NCBI RefSeq assembly: GCF_000423045.1
Contig: NZ_AUHF01000001.1
Coordinates: 62,001 to 126,000, forward strand
Direction: 5' to 3'
DNA from: Christiangramia portivictoriae DSM 23547
GTDB lineage: Bacteria > Bacteroidota > Bacteroidia > Flavobacteriales > Flavobacteriaceae
Length of the DNA: 64,000 bases
Below the pieces are notes generated by a model that ran no database searches, was not told where the DNA came from, and worked only from the letters and a program-made list of their open reading frames with translations. A program made the position numbers and the translations under genes. Position 1 is the stretch's first letter, and each line of letters begins with the position of its first letter. Positions 37,189-47,219 of the stretch are shown in pieces.

Positions 37189-38874
37189 CTAGTTATTTTT
37201 TGAAATTTGATCTGCCAAAATTAAGGCGTTATATAGGTTAGCCATTTTTCCTGATGTCGAAATAGTCTTGAACTTCTTGGTATTACTTGTATCTCCACCC
37301 AGTACTACCGTTGCATTTGTAGAAATACCACTATCCATTATAATTTGTTTTACCTGTCCTGCAGATAATTTAGGGTAATAACCTCTAATGATCGCAGCGA
37401 TACCGGCAACTGCTGGAGAAGCCATGGAAGTTCCCTGAAGATATTCGTAAGTATCGTTTGGAGTTGTAGACCAGATCTTGGTTCCAGGCGCGAAAACATC
37501 TACGTTGGTAGCTCCATAGTTAGAGAAAGTCGCGATAAGATTCGCTCCATATTCATAATTCAAAGCACCAACTGTTAGGAAGTTATCACTGATCTCTGTG
37601 GTTTCCTGCGGATTCTGATCGTTAGGATATACTCTCTTTTTATCAAGATCTATTCCTTCATTTCCGGCAGCATTTACAATAAGAACATCATTATCTGCCG
37701 CATATTTGATGGCATCGATCACCCATTCCGGATTTTGAGAAAAGTATTTTCCAAAGCTGGTATTGATGACTTTTGCACCATTGTCTACCGCGTAACGAAT
37801 TCCCAGTGCGATGTCCTTATCATATTCATCACCATCTGGCACAGCTCTTACTGCCATGATCTTCGCATTATTGGCAACTCCTTTAAGTCCTATAGAATTA
37901 TTTCTGTTAGCTGCAATGATCCCGGCTACATGTGTTCCATGCTTGGCATCTTCCATCTTTGGATCTGGTCCTGAAACTTTATTGTTTCCGTAGTTGGTAT
38001 CGTTGATATCGTAAGGATCGTCACCTACTACTGCTCTACCATCCAGGTTAAGATTAAAGTGAGTATCAAGACGATTTCCGAAGTACTCCACTCCTTCATT
38101 AATTTCCTTGATAACTTCTGGAATGCTCTCGTTCACGTTGCTTTGCATTTGCCCAACGATCATTTTTGCCTGCTGCAGTTCCTGGGTCTCAGGTTTGAAA
38201 TCCAATACCTGTTTCTTAGTATAATCTTCAGTTCCCAGGGCTTTGGTCATAGCTGCATGTGCATTTTTAACCTGCTGCAGGATCTGAGTATATTGCTGCT
38301 GGGTTTGCTGAGCTTCCTGGTATTCCTTGTCATACTCTTTTTTTGCTTCCAGGTACATATTGTATTCTTCCCTGTCTGCAGTGCTTATACTACTCTGGGA
38401 TTTCCCTTCGTATTTGGGTTTCAATCGCTTGATGATACGGGTGAACTCCATGTTTTCTTCCACGGCATCTCCTAAAAAGTTCCAGCCATGTACATCATCG
38501 ATGAACCCATTATTATCATCATCTTTTCCATTGCCGGGGATCTCGTCTTCATTGGTCCAGATCACGCCCTGCAGGTCTTCGTGGTTAATGTCTATCCCAC
38601 TGTCTACAACACCTACGATCACGGATGAAGGTTTTTTGTTCTTCATGATTTCAGCATAGGCTCTGTCTACGCTCATTCCCGGAATGGTATCTATGCTCAG
38701 ATCTGAATTCGTCCATTCTTTCAACTGGGCGTCTGTAAGATCCTTTACTTTTAAAGGAATGGAATCAATATTACTTACTGGTGTGGAAACTACTCTTGGA
38801 GCAGTACTGCTACAGGCAGTTAATGCGCCGGCTGCCAGGATGGTCAGGAACGGCTTATATACAGGTATTCTCAT
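37189..38874 (-). CDS. S8 subtilisin-like lipoprotein peptidase
   Basis: Length 561. Lipobox LTAC (Cys21). The catalytic triad is Asp91 (VVDSGID), His312 (HGTHVAGI) and Ser483 (GTSMASP), with oxyanion Asn402 near NAAGNEG. About 220 residues separate Asp and His, far more than in classic subtilisins; the extra segment is helical and Gln-rich (about 165-260). No C-terminal sorting domain. Likely acts at the cell envelope. Confidence 0.9.
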   Translation of the reverse strand: MRIPVYKPFLTILAAGALTACSSTAPRVVSTPVSNIDSIPLKVKDLTDAQLKEWTNSDLSIDTIPGMSVDRAYAEIMKNKKPSSVIVGVVDSGIDINHEDLQGVIWTNEDEIPGNGKDDDNNGFIDDVHGWNFLGDAVEENMEFTRIIKRLKPKYEGKSQSSISTADREEYNMYLEAKKEYDKEYQEAQQTQQQYTQILQQVKNAHAAMTKALGTEDYTKKQVLDFKPETQELQQAKMIVGQMQSNVNESIPEVIKEINEGVEYFGNRLDTHFNLNLDGRAVVGDDPYDINDTNYGNNKVSGPDPKMEDAKHGTHVAGIIAANRNNSIGLKGVANNAKIMAVRAVPDGDEYDKDIALGIRYAVDNGAKVINTSFGKYFSQNPEWVIDAIKYAADNDVLIVNAAGNEGIDLDKKRVYPNDQNPQETTEISDNFLTVGALNYEYGANLIATFSNYGATNVDVFAPGTKIWSTTPNDTYEYLQGTSMASPAVAGIAAIIRGYYPKLSAGQVKQIIMDSGISTNATVVLGGDTSNTKKFKTISTSGKMANLYNALILADQISKNN

Positions 38875-38880
38875 AATAGA

Positions 38881-39744
38881 TTAATTGAATAATTCGTTAA
38901 AAGTATAGGTTTGATCATGTCTTACCCCTTTTTCAGTATGCTTCAGGGTGATGATCTCATTGTGGGCATCATGCTCCATGAACAGGTAATAATTTTCGTT
39001 TGCTGCGGTTTGCAGAAATTTCTCTTTTTCAGCAAGCGTTAAAAGCGGCCTGGTATCGAAGCCCATTACATAAGGCAGGGGAATATGTCCGGCAGTAGGA
39101 AGAAGATCTGCCATAAAAACCAGTTTCTTGCCTTGGTAATCGATATGCGGGATCATTTGCTTATCGGTATGCCCATCTACCAGCAGCGATTCAAAGCCAA
39201 GATGATCTGCTTTGCAGAACTCACTGCTTCCCTCCCGTTCCACAAAATGAAGTTTTCCACTTTGTTGCATGGGAAGAATATTTTCTTTTAAAAACGATGC
39301 TTTTTCACGAGCATTTGGATTCGTTGCCCATTCCCAGTGATCTTCATTACTCCAGAATCTGGCATTTTTAAAGGCAGGTTCATATCCTGTACGTTCTTTG
39401 TTCCACTGGATACAACCTCCGCAATGATCAAAATGCAGATGGGTCATAAAAATATCTGTAATATCATCACGATGGAAACCGTGCTGCTGTAAAGAGTTGT
39501 CTATGGAATGCTCTCCCCAGGGATAGTAATAATTAAAGAATTTTTCGCTCTGCTTATCACCCATTCCGGTATCAATCAAGATAAGCTTTTCACCATCTTC
39601 AATGAGCAGACATCGTGCGGCAATGTCTATCATATTATTCGAGTCGGCAGGATTCGTACGCGTCCAGAGACTTTTTGGGACCACTCCAAACATAGCTCCA
39701 CCATCTAATTTAAAATTTCCGGCTTGTATAGGATAAAGGGTCAT
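38881..39744 (-). CDS. Metallo-beta-lactamase fold hydrolase
   Basis: Length 287. Metal motif THLHFDH (His102, His104, Asp106, His107) with LIDTG upstream at 57-61 and a later DGHTDKQ His. It resembles quorum-quenching lactonase and general hydrolase members; no signal peptide. Substrate unknown. It lies 6 bp upstream of the S8 gene on the same strand. Confidence 0.87.
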   Translation of the reverse strand: MTLYPIQAGNFKLDGGAMFGVVPKSLWTRTNPADSNNMIDIAARCLLIEDGEKLILIDTGMGDKQSEKFFNYYYPWGEHSIDNSLQQHGFHRDDITDIFMTHLHFDHCGGCIQWNKERTGYEPAFKNARFWSNEDHWEWATNPNAREKASFLKENILPMQQSGKLHFVEREGSSEFCKADHLGFESLLVDGHTDKQMIPHIDYQGKKLVFMADLLPTAGHIPLPYVMGFDTRPLLTLAEKEKFLQTAANENYYLFMEHDAHNEIITLKHTEKGVRHDQTYTFNELFN

Positions 39745-39911
39745 TCAGAATAAATTTGAAGATTTCTCCGCAAAATAGAAAATCTCATAGCGAATTCGAA
39801 TTATTTTCTCATTGATTTAACAGGGTCCCGATAATGTTAGGCTTTTAATAATAAGCTTTCATAGTAAAACATTTTTAATATTTTTAGCAATTATAAGCAA
39901 ATACTGAATCT

Positions 39912-41783
39912 ATGGTTGAATTGGCAGGAATAGTGATCCTTGGGATATTGGCACAGTGGGCAGCATGGAGGTTTAAGATCCCTGCTATCCTACCATTAAT
40001 ACTTGTAGGTCTTGCCGTTGGACCAATTTCTACTTTTTTTACTGAAGATGGATCCAAACTCATTGAGCCCATCTGGAATGGAGAATCCGGACTGTTTCCT
40101 GGTGAAAGCCTTTTCTATTTTGTTTCACTGGCAATTGGGATCATTCTTTTTGAAGGTGGATTAACGCTGCGGAAGGGTGAAATTCTCAACGTGGGCCCCG
40201 TAATTATCAAGTTGATCACCATTGCCGTGATCGTTACTTTTTTTGGAGCCGGAGTCGCTGCATACCTTATATTCGACCTTAGCTGGCAGATTTCCTTTTT
40301 ATTTGCCGCGCTAATCATTGTAACCGGTCCAACGGTGATCACGCCTATTCTTCGGAATATTCCGCTAAAGTCTGATATTTCAGCTATTCTAAAGTGGGAA
40401 GGAATTCTTATCGATCCTATTGGCGCGCTGGTTGCCGTTTTGATGTTTGAGTTTATTAGCGCCGGTACCGGAACTGAGTTTACAGAAACAGCGATGATCG
40501 AATTTGGAAAGATCGTGCTGTTTGGATTTACCTTTGGATTTACCTTTGCACACGCCCTGGCTTTTGCGATCAAAAAGAACGTGATCCCGCATTATTTACT
40601 CAATGTACTTACGCTGGCTACCGTGCTGGGAGTATTCGTACTGGCAGATCTTTTTGCCCATGAAAGCGGACTTCTGGCCGTGGTGGTGATGGGAATGGTG
40701 ATGGGAAACATCAACCTTCCAAACCTGAAGGAGTTACTTTACTTTAAAGAATCTTTGAGCGTCCTGCTTATTTCGATCCTGTTCATATTGCTGGCTGCAA
40801 ATATCAATGTGGAAGATTTGATGCTGGTATACGACATCAAGGCATTGATCCTTTTCGCCACAGTAGTACTCATCGTAAGACCTCTGGGTGTATTTGTAAG
40901 TAGTATAGGTTCGTCTCTTAAATTCAATGAAAAATTATTTATAAGCTGGGTTGGACCTCGTGGTATCGTAGCCGCAGGTATCGCTTCTCTCTTCGGAATT
41001 GAGCTTTCCAATCAAGGCGTTCCGGGTGCAGAATATATTACTCCGCTTGTATTTATGATCGTACTGGGAACAGTGCTTCTGAATGCGACCACAGCAAGAT
41101 TATTTGCTCAACTGGTAGGAGTTTTTCTGAAGAATTCCCAGGGAATCCTCATCATTGGAGCTTCAACCATTTCAAGGTTGATTGGTAGTTATCTGAAGAA
41201 GAACAATAGACATGTGGTGCTGGTAGACAGCAATGGTGCGAATATTAAAAAAGCTCAGGAGCTTGGCCTGGATGCGATACAGGAAAACGTCTATTCAGAT
41301 GATCTTATCAATAATATTGAACTGAGCGATGTTGGTTATTTAATGGCCATGACCGGAAATACGGAAGTAAACCTGAATGCCATCGAAAAATTCAGAAAAC
41401 ATTTTGGAGAAAATGGATCCTTTAGAGTAGTTTCTTCAGATGAAATGTATGATCCTGAAAACAATCCTAAAGAAGGACTGTTCTCCCAAACCGATGATTA
41501 TATCAAGTTAACGAATCTCGCCAGGAAGTATCCTTCGATCCATGAAATTGAACTCAATTCCAAGGAACATTATGAGGGACTTATAGAGATAAGTAAAACA
41601 GATTCTGATATCATCCCATTATTTGTAAAAGATGCTGAAGGAGAGCTTAGCATTATTCCTTCCAATAGTCTTGAGGTTGAGATCGAAGAAGGTTTTATGA
41701 TGGTTTATCTCGGTAAAGAACTGGAAACCGGAGATAGCGAAGAGAAAGAGAATATTGAAAATAATATACAGAAGGAGGATTAA
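39912..41783 (+). CDS. CPA-type cation:proton antiporter with TrkA-N domain
   Basis: Length 623. About 12 to 13 membrane helices fill residues 1-395, with WVGPRGIVAA in the conserved CPA1 position. After that a Rossmann-like TrkA-N domain (about 410-510, IIGASTISRLIGSYL and HVVLVDSNG) suggests regulation by NAD(H), then an acidic tail. Expected to exchange Na+ or K+ for H+ at the inner membrane. It ends directly next to the convergent yebC. Confidence 0.87.
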   Translation: MVELAGIVILGILAQWAAWRFKIPAILPLILVGLAVGPISTFFTEDGSKLIEPIWNGESGLFPGESLFYFVSLAIGIILFEGGLTLRKGEILNVGPVIIKLITIAVIVTFFGAGVAAYLIFDLSWQISFLFAALIIVTGPTVITPILRNIPLKSDISAILKWEGILIDPIGALVAVLMFEFISAGTGTEFTETAMIEFGKIVLFGFTFGFTFAHALAFAIKKNVIPHYLLNVLTLATVLGVFVLADLFAHESGLLAVVVMGMVMGNINLPNLKELLYFKESLSVLLISILFILLAANINVEDLMLVYDIKALILFATVVLIVRPLGVFVSSIGSSLKFNEKLFISWVGPRGIVAAGIASLFGIELSNQGVPGAEYITPLVFMIVLGTVLLNATTARLFAQLVGVFLKNSQGILIIGASTISRLIGSYLKKNNRHVVLVDSNGANIKKAQELGLDAIQENVYSDDLINNIELSDVGYLMAMTGNTEVNLNAIEKFRKHFGENGSFRVVSSDEMYDPENNPKEGLFSQTDDYIKLTNLARKYPSIHEIELNSKEHYEGLIEISKTDSDIIPLFVKDAEGELSIIPSNSLEVEIEEGFMMVYLGKELETGDSEEKENIENNIQKED

Positions 41784-42542
41784 TTAGTCCTCCTCCATTT
41801 TTTCAATAAGTTCATCGGTGATTTCCAGGCTATGATAGACATTCTGTACATCATCGTCATCTTCAAATTTTTCGATGAGGTTCAGGATTTTAATGGCACT
41901 CTCTACCGGTAATTCAGTAGTATTTAGAGGTATTCGCTGTACTTCAGAATTTTTGGGTTCTATCTTCAGTTCTTCAAGTTTGGCAGACATCATTCCAAAA
42001 TCATTGAATTCTGTATAAACCGTGAGATAATCCTCCTCTTTTTCGAAACTGGATGCGCCGCCTTCTATAAGCTCTAATTCCAATTCTTCAGGATCTTTTT
42101 GAAGCTGTTCTTTTTCCAATACAAACACTCCTTTTTTATCAAATAGAAACTCCAGAGAACCATTGGTTCCCAGGCTTCCCCCATTTTTACTGAAGATCGA
42201 ACGAACTGAAGCTACGGTTCTATTCGTATTATCTGTAGTAGCTTCCACGAAAATCGCTATTCCATCTGGTCCATAACCTTCGAAAGTAACCGTTTCATAA
42301 TGATCGGCATCAGCGCCACTCGCCTTCTTAATCGCACGTTCAATGGTATCTTTGGGCATATTGACCCCTTTGGCGTTCTGGATGGCATTACGCAAGGCGG
42401 GATTTGCTTCAGGATCTGGACCACCGCCTTCCTTTACGGCTACGGTGATCTCTTTGATCGCCCTGGTAAATTGCTTTGCTCTTTTCTTGTCCTGAGCTCC
42501 TTTACGATGTTTGATATTTGCCCATTTGCTATGTCCTGCCAT
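41784..42542 (-). CDS. yebC: YebC/PmpR family protein
   Basis: Length 252. MAGHSKWANIKHRKGAQDKKR is the family start, and the three-domain layout is complete, with an acidic C-terminus. YebC members act as DNA-binding transcription regulators, and some assist translation at proline stretches. Stop codon adjoins that of the antiporter gene. Confidence 0.93.
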   Translation of the reverse strand: MAGHSKWANIKHRKGAQDKKRAKQFTRAIKEITVAVKEGGGPDPEANPALRNAIQNAKGVNMPKDTIERAIKKASGADADHYETVTFEGYGPDGIAIFVEATTDNTNRTVASVRSIFSKNGGSLGTNGSLEFLFDKKGVFVLEKEQLQKDPEELELELIEGGASSFEKEEDYLTVYTEFNDFGMMSAKLEELKIEPKNSEVQRIPLNTTELPVESAIKILNLIEKFEDDDDVQNVYHSLEITDELIEKMEED

Positions 42543-42635
42543 GGTAGTCTGTATCTAGTTAGTAGTCGATAGATTTTCCATCGAAAAACCCCTTATTACA
42601 AAAATAAAAAAATGGAGCAGACTGCATAAAAGAAG

Positions 42636-42669
42636 AAGACCTCACAAATTATGATACCTGTGAGGTCTT
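42636..42669 (-). terminator. Hairpin downstream of lepA
   Basis: Eleven-base arms AAGACCTCACA and TGTGAGGTCTT around 12 bases, followed by a pyrimidine-rich stretch on the minus strand. Probably terminates lepA transcription. Confidence 0.65.
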
Positions 42670-42677
42670 TAATATTT

Positions 42678-42772
42678 GCGTTAGGGATAGCAGTGACAGC
42701 TTTTTGGAAGCGATAGCTTACAAAAACTAAAACGGATAGCCCGCCGCCGACCTTTGGAAGGCGGAACGCCCG
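42678..42772. ncRNA. Structured intergenic element with three GATAGC repeats
   Basis: A 95-bp block between yebC and lepA. GCGTT at 42678-42682 can pair with AACGC at 42765-42769, and an inner CCGCC/GGCGG hairpin lies at 42744-42764. GATAGC occurs three times (42686, 42712, 42735). It resembles a recurrent intergenic motif I remember from other flavobacterial genomes. Orientation and function are unknown; it could be an RNA or a REP-like repeat. Confidence 0.45.
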
Positions 42773-42794
42773 TATAATTTATACAAAGCGCTGA

Positions 42795-44591
42795 CTAATC
42801 GTTCAATTTTAGAACCGCCATAAATGCTTCCTGTGGAATTTCCACATTTCCAACCTGTCTCATACGCTTCTTCCCTTTTTTCTGCTTTTCCAGAAGCTTT
42901 CTCTTACGGGAAATATCACCACCATAACATTTCGCGGTTACATCCTTACGAAGTGCTTTTACGGTTTCACGAGCGATGATCTTAGCACCAATCGCAGCCT
43001 GAATTGGAATGTCGAATTGTTGTCTCGGGATCAATTCCTTCAGTTTTTCGCACATTTTCTTACCAATATCGTAGGCATTATCTACGTGTAATAAAGCTGA
43101 AAGTGCATCCACCGTATTTCCGTTTAACAGCACGTCTACTTTTACCAGTTTGGACTGGCGCATTCCTATAGGAGAATAGTCAAAAGAAGCATAACCTCTG
43201 GAAACTGTTTTTAATCGATCATAAAAGTCGAAAACAATTTCGGCAAGAGGCATATCGAAAGTCAGCTCAACCCTTTCTGTAGTTAGATAGGTCTGGTTGG
43301 TAATTTCTCCACGCTTTTCGATACACAGGGACATGACATTCCCTACATAATCTGATTTTGTAATGATGGTTGCCTTGATAAACGGCTCTTCAACCCTGTT
43401 TAAGGTGGAAGGTTCAGGAAGATCAGATGGGTTGTTCACCAAAATAACATCATCTGGATTTTTATTGGTATAAGCGTGGTAGGATACGTTAGGAACCGTG
43501 GTGATCACAGTCATATCGAACTCACGTTCCAGTCTTTCCTGAATGATTTCAAGGTGCAGCATTCCCAGGAATCCACAACGGAAACCAAATCCAAGTGCAG
43601 CAGAACTTTCCGGAGTAAATACCAGTGAAGCATCGTTCAATTGTAATTTTTCCATGGAAGCTCTCAGTTCCTCATAATCTTCGGTATCTACAGGATAAAT
43701 TCCGGCGAAAACCATTGGTTTTACATCCTCAAAACCTGCGACAGCTTCCGTAGTTGGATTCACTGCGCTGGTAATAGTATCACCTACTTTTACTTCTCTG
43801 GCATCCTTGATCCCGGTGATAAGGTAACCTACATCTCCGGTTTTGATCTCTTTTCGAGGAAACTGTTTTAAACGAAGTGTTCCCACCTCATCGGCATCAT
43901 ATGTTTTATTGGTCGCAACGAACTTAATTTTTTCACCTTTCTTGATGGACCCATTAATGACTCTAAAATAGGTTTCAACACCTCTAAACGGGTTGTAAAC
44001 AGAGTCAAAGATCAAAGCTCGCAATGGAGCGTCCACTTTTCCTGTGGGAGCAGGAATCCTGGAAATAATGGCATCAAGGATCTCTTTAATCCCAATACCT
44101 GTTTTCGCACTTGCGGGAATAACATCTGAAGCATCGCAACCTAAAAGATCCACGATATCATCTGTCACTACCTCGGGATTGGCGCTCGGAAGATCTACTT
44201 TGTTGAGTACCGGAATGATCTCAAGATCGTTTTCCAGAGCAAGATATAGATTCGAAATAGTTTGAGCCTGAATACTTTGAGCCGCATCTACTACCAGTAA
44301 AGCACCTTCACAAGCGGCAATAGAACGGGAAACTTCATAAGAAAAATCAACGTGTCCCGGAGTATCGATGAGGTTTAGTGTATATTCCTCACCTTCATGA
44401 ACATAATCCATTTGTATCGCATGGGATTTGATAGTGATCCCACGTTCCCTTTCCAGGTCCATGCTATCCAGCAGCTGTTCCTGTTTTTCACGCTCGGTAA
44501 CAGCCCCGGTAAAATCCAGCAGGCGATCTGCCAATGTACTTTTCCCATGATCTATATGCGCGATTATGCAAAAATTTCGAATGTTCTTCAT
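42795..44591 (-). CDS. lepA: Elongation factor 4 (LepA)
   Basis: Translational GTPase of 598 residues that acts on stalled or mistranslocated ribosomes. [12 protein letters not shown] near residue 10 is the G1 loop, and DTPGHVDF (G3) and NKVD (G4) follow. I choose ATG at 44591 ([16 protein letters not shown]) over a TTG 27 bases upstream because the family begins exactly there. A -7 box (CAAATATA on plus, 44642-44649) lies upstream. Confidence 0.96.
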   Translation of the reverse strand: MKNIRNFCIIAHIDHGKSTLADRLLDFTGAVTEREKQEQLLDSMDLERERGITIKSHAIQMDYVHEGEEYTLNLIDTPGHVDFSYEVSRSIAACEGALLVVDAAQSIQAQTISNLYLALENDLEIIPVLNKVDLPSANPEVVTDDIVDLLGCDASDVIPASAKTGIGIKEILDAIISRIPAPTGKVDAPLRALIFDSVYNPFRGVETYFRVINGSIKKGEKIKFVATNKTYDADEVGTLRLKQFPRKEIKTGDVGYLITGIKDAREVKVGDTITSAVNPTTEAVAGFEDVKPMVFAGIYPVDTEDYEELRASMEKLQLNDASLVFTPESSAALGFGFRCGFLGMLHLEIIQERLEREFDMTVITTVPNVSYHAYTNKNPDDVILVNNPSDLPEPSTLNRVEEPFIKATIITKSDYVGNVMSLCIEKRGEITNQTYLTTERVELTFDMPLAEIVFDFYDRLKTVSRGYASFDYSPIGMRQSKLVKVDVLLNGNTVDALSALLHVDNAYDIGKKMCEKLKELIPRQQFDIPIQAAIGAKIIARETVKALRKDVTAKCYGGDISRKRKLLEKQKKGKKRMRQVGNVEIPQEAFMAVLKLND

Positions 44592-44738
44592 CTCCAGTAT
44601 TTGTGTCCTTAAGCCCAAAAATTCAGCTTAAATTAAGACTACAAATATAATTGAATTAATAGTCTAATATAAAATTTCAAGTTTATGTTTGTTTCGCTGG
44701 GTGAAAGCATTCGAGAATGCTATTTTAGAGCTTGTAAT

Positions 44739-44746
44739 TATCTTTG
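44739..44746 (+). promoter_or_regulatory. -7 box of the murQ operon
   Basis: TATCTTTG matches TAnnTTTG. It covers the TTG at 44744, which excludes that codon as the murQ start. No clear -33 box. Confidence 0.5.
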
Positions 44747-44782
44747 CTGAAGGCTAACCCACAAAGGGGTTACATCAAAAAA

Positions 44783-45613
44783 ATGACTATGGATTTCCTG
44801 AAACCTGATACTGAAAAGGCATCAAATTATGATCATCTTGAAAAGATGAATACGGCAGAACTTCTAAAGAATATCAACAAGGAAGATCGAACGGTCGCCG
44901 AAAGTGTGCAAAAAGTAATTCCGGCGATCGAAGTCCTGGTAGACAGCATTGTGGACAAATTAGGAGCAGGAGGCAGGCTTTTTTATATTGGAGCTGGTAC
45001 GAGTGGCCGGCTTGGAGTTCTGGATGCTTCAGAATGTCCGCCAACTTTCGGTGTTGAACCAGGAATGGTCATTGGTTTGATTGCCGGTGGCGATACTGCT
45101 TTGCGAAACGCGGTTGAAAATGCAGAAGATAACAGGGAACAGGCCTGGAAAGATCTTCAGGAATATAACATAAGTGCAATGGACGTTCTGATAGGTATTG
45201 CTGCATCTGGAACCACGCCCTATGTGATTGGCGGGATTGAAACTGCGCGCAAAAACGGCATTATCACCGGTTGTGTAACCTGTAGTTCCGGAAGTCCCCT
45301 GGCAAATGCTTCAGAATTTCCAGTAGAAGTGATCACCGGGCCCGAGTTTGTAACGGGAAGTACCAGGATGAAAGCTGGGACAGCGCAGAAAATGGTGTTG
45401 AACATGATCACCACGTCTACCATGATAAGGCTTGGAAAGATCAAAGGAAATAAAATGGTAGATATGCAGTTATCCAATAAAAAGCTGGTGGGACGTGGTA
45501 CCCAGATGATCATGGATGAACTGCATATAGAAGAAGAGCAGGCAAAATCACTCTTACTGGAACATGGCAGCGTAAGACAGGCCATTGCCAATTTTCAACA
45601 AAATAATCAATGA
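44783..45613 (+). CDS. murQ: N-acetylmuramic acid 6-phosphate etherase
   Basis: SIS-domain lyase that removes lactate from MurNAc 6-phosphate in peptidoglycan recycling. Length about 276 from the ATG at 44783. GAGTSGRLGVLDASECPPTFG (in the first 90 residues) is the sugar-phosphate site, and EFVTGSTRMKAGTAQK is the second family motif. The stop overlaps the GHL10 start by 4 bp, so the two are coupled. Confidence 0.95.
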   Translation: MTMDFLKPDTEKASNYDHLEKMNTAELLKNINKEDRTVAESVQKVIPAIEVLVDSIVDKLGAGGRLFYIGAGTSGRLGVLDASECPPTFGVEPGMVIGLIAGGDTALRNAVENAEDNREQAWKDLQEYNISAMDVLIGIAASGTTPYVIGGIETARKNGIITGCVTCSSGSPLANASEFPVEVITGPEFVTGSTRMKAGTAQKMVLNMITTSTMIRLGKIKGNKMVDMQLSNKKLVGRGTQMIMDELHIEEEQAKSLLLEHGSVRQAIANFQQNNQ

Positions 45614-47217
45614 TCAAATCTTTGAAATATTACAAATCCTTATCGCTTATTCTTCTGGCGTTTTTGGCCTATTCCTGTAAATCCACCAAAAATGTTGCTG
45701 TAGTTGAAGAGCGATCTGAAACAAAAGATACGCTGGTTCAGAAGGAGATGGGAAGTCCTGAAGTTTCAGAAGAAATTACTGAAAATACGTTTATTGAGCC
45801 GCCTCTTGATATTGCCGAATTCAGAGCTGCCTGGATCGCTTCGGTTGCCAATATTAACTGGCCCAGTAAAGCAGGTTTATCTACCGAAGTACAGAAAAAG
45901 GAGGCCCTGGAAATGCTTGAGTTTCTGGAAGAAAATAATTTTAACGCGGTGATCTTACAGGTTCGGCCCCAGGCAGATGCCCTGTATCAAAGCGAACTCG
46001 AGCCCTGGTCTTATTTTCTTACCGGCAAAAGTGGCAAAGCTCCAGAACCATTTTATGATCCACTGGAATTCTGGATAGAACAGGCTCATCTAAGAGGCAT
46101 GGAACTTCATGTCTGGCTCAACCCTTACCGCGCGCATCATACCACTGGAAAAGAGATTGGGGAAAGATCTATTGTAAAGACCAATCCTGAACTCGTTATG
46201 GAATTGAAGAACGGGATGTGGTGGATGGATCCAGGAAGCGAAAAGGTGCAGGAACATTCGGCAGCAGTAGTGATGGATATTGTGGAACGCTACGATATCG
46301 ATGCCGTGCATTTTGACGATTATTTCTATCCCTATGCATCTTATAATGGTAAAAACGGATTCCCGGATGATGCAAGTTTCCGGAAATACCAAAGTAGCGG
46401 AGGAGAACTTTCCCGAGCCGACTGGAGGCGCAAGAGTGTTAATGATTTTATTGAAAGAATAGCCGGGGAGATCAAAGCTGAAAAGTCTTTCGTAAAATTC
46501 GGAATTAGTCCGTTTGGGATCTGGAGACCCGGTTTTCCTGCCAGTATCAAGGGAATGGACCAGTATGAAGAATTATATGCCGATGCCAAATTATGGCTGA
46601 ACAAAGGCTGGATCGACTATTTTACTCCGCAACTTTACTGGCCTACGGCGAAAGTAGGACAGAGTTTCCCGGTTTTACTGGGTTGGTGGGAATCTGAAAA
46701 TGTAACGGGAAGACATCTCTGGCCAGGAATTAATCTTGCTTTAGAAGAGGAAACCCCTGGAGAAATCGCTTCTCAGATCATGATCTCGCGTGGAATTCTT
46801 CCGGATAGCCCGGGCGTGGTACACTGGAATATTGGACCTTTAATGAAAAATGAGAACCTCAAAAATTCTCTTAGAACAGGACCTTACCAGCAAAATGCAC
46901 TGGTACCGGCGAGTCCCTGGTTATCTGCTAAGATTCCTGAAATTCCAGGCATTGAACTGGCTAAAACAACTTCAGCATATAATATCAAAAACCTGAGTTT
47001 AGAGAACCATTTCCGGTGGGTGGTGTATTACCAGTATGAAAACAGCGGCTGGAATTATAAAATCCTAAACCAGGAACAGGATGTACATTCGCTTCCGGTT
47101 AAGAATAAAGACAACAATAAATTGGTCAAAATTGGGATCACTGCGGTAGATCGCACGGGAGCTCAAAGTAGTTTCCAGCAATATGATCTTGAAATCCTTG
47201 ACCTTACAAAATCTTAA
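45610..47217 (+). CDS. GHL10/DUF187-type glycoside hydrolase lipoprotein
   Basis: Length 535. Lipobox AYSC (Cys23). The barrel domain begins EFRAAWIASVANINWPS and continues with FNAVILQVRPQADALY and HVWLNPYRAH, typical of the GHL10 (YngK-like) family, with likely acidic catalytic residues in the VHFDDYFYPY segment. Placed between murQ and an NlpC/P60 gene, so cleavage of a peptidoglycan-type glycan is a reasonable inference. Activity untested. Confidence 0.86.
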   Translation: MIKSLKYYKSLSLILLAFLAYSCKSTKNVAVVEERSETKDTLVQKEMGSPEVSEEITENTFIEPPLDIAEFRAAWIASVANINWPSKAGLSTEVQKKEALEMLEFLEENNFNAVILQVRPQADALYQSELEPWSYFLTGKSGKAPEPFYDPLEFWIEQAHLRGMELHVWLNPYRAHHTTGKEIGERSIVKTNPELVMELKNGMWWMDPGSEKVQEHSAAVVMDIVERYDIDAVHFDDYFYPYASYNGKNGFPDDASFRKYQSSGGELSRADWRRKSVNDFIERIAGEIKAEKSFVKFGISPFGIWRPGFPASIKGMDQYEELYADAKLWLNKGWIDYFTPQLYWPTAKVGQSFPVLLGWWESENVTGRHLWPGINLALEEETPGEIASQIMISRGILPDSPGVVHWNIGPLMKNENLKNSLRTGPYQQNALVPASPWLSAKIPEIPGIELAKTTSAYNIKNLSLENHFRWVVYYQYENSGWNYKILNQEQDVHSLPVKNKDNNKLVKIGITAVDRTGAQSSFQQYDLEILDLTKS

Positions 47218-47219
47218 TT

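Noticed and set aside
44592-44618. Upstream TTG start for lepA
   Set aside because: The family begins at MKNIRNF; the extra nine residues are not part of the fold.
44744-44782. Upstream TTG start for murQ
   Set aside because: The TTG lies in the -7 promoter box, and the next ATG gives the normal family start.
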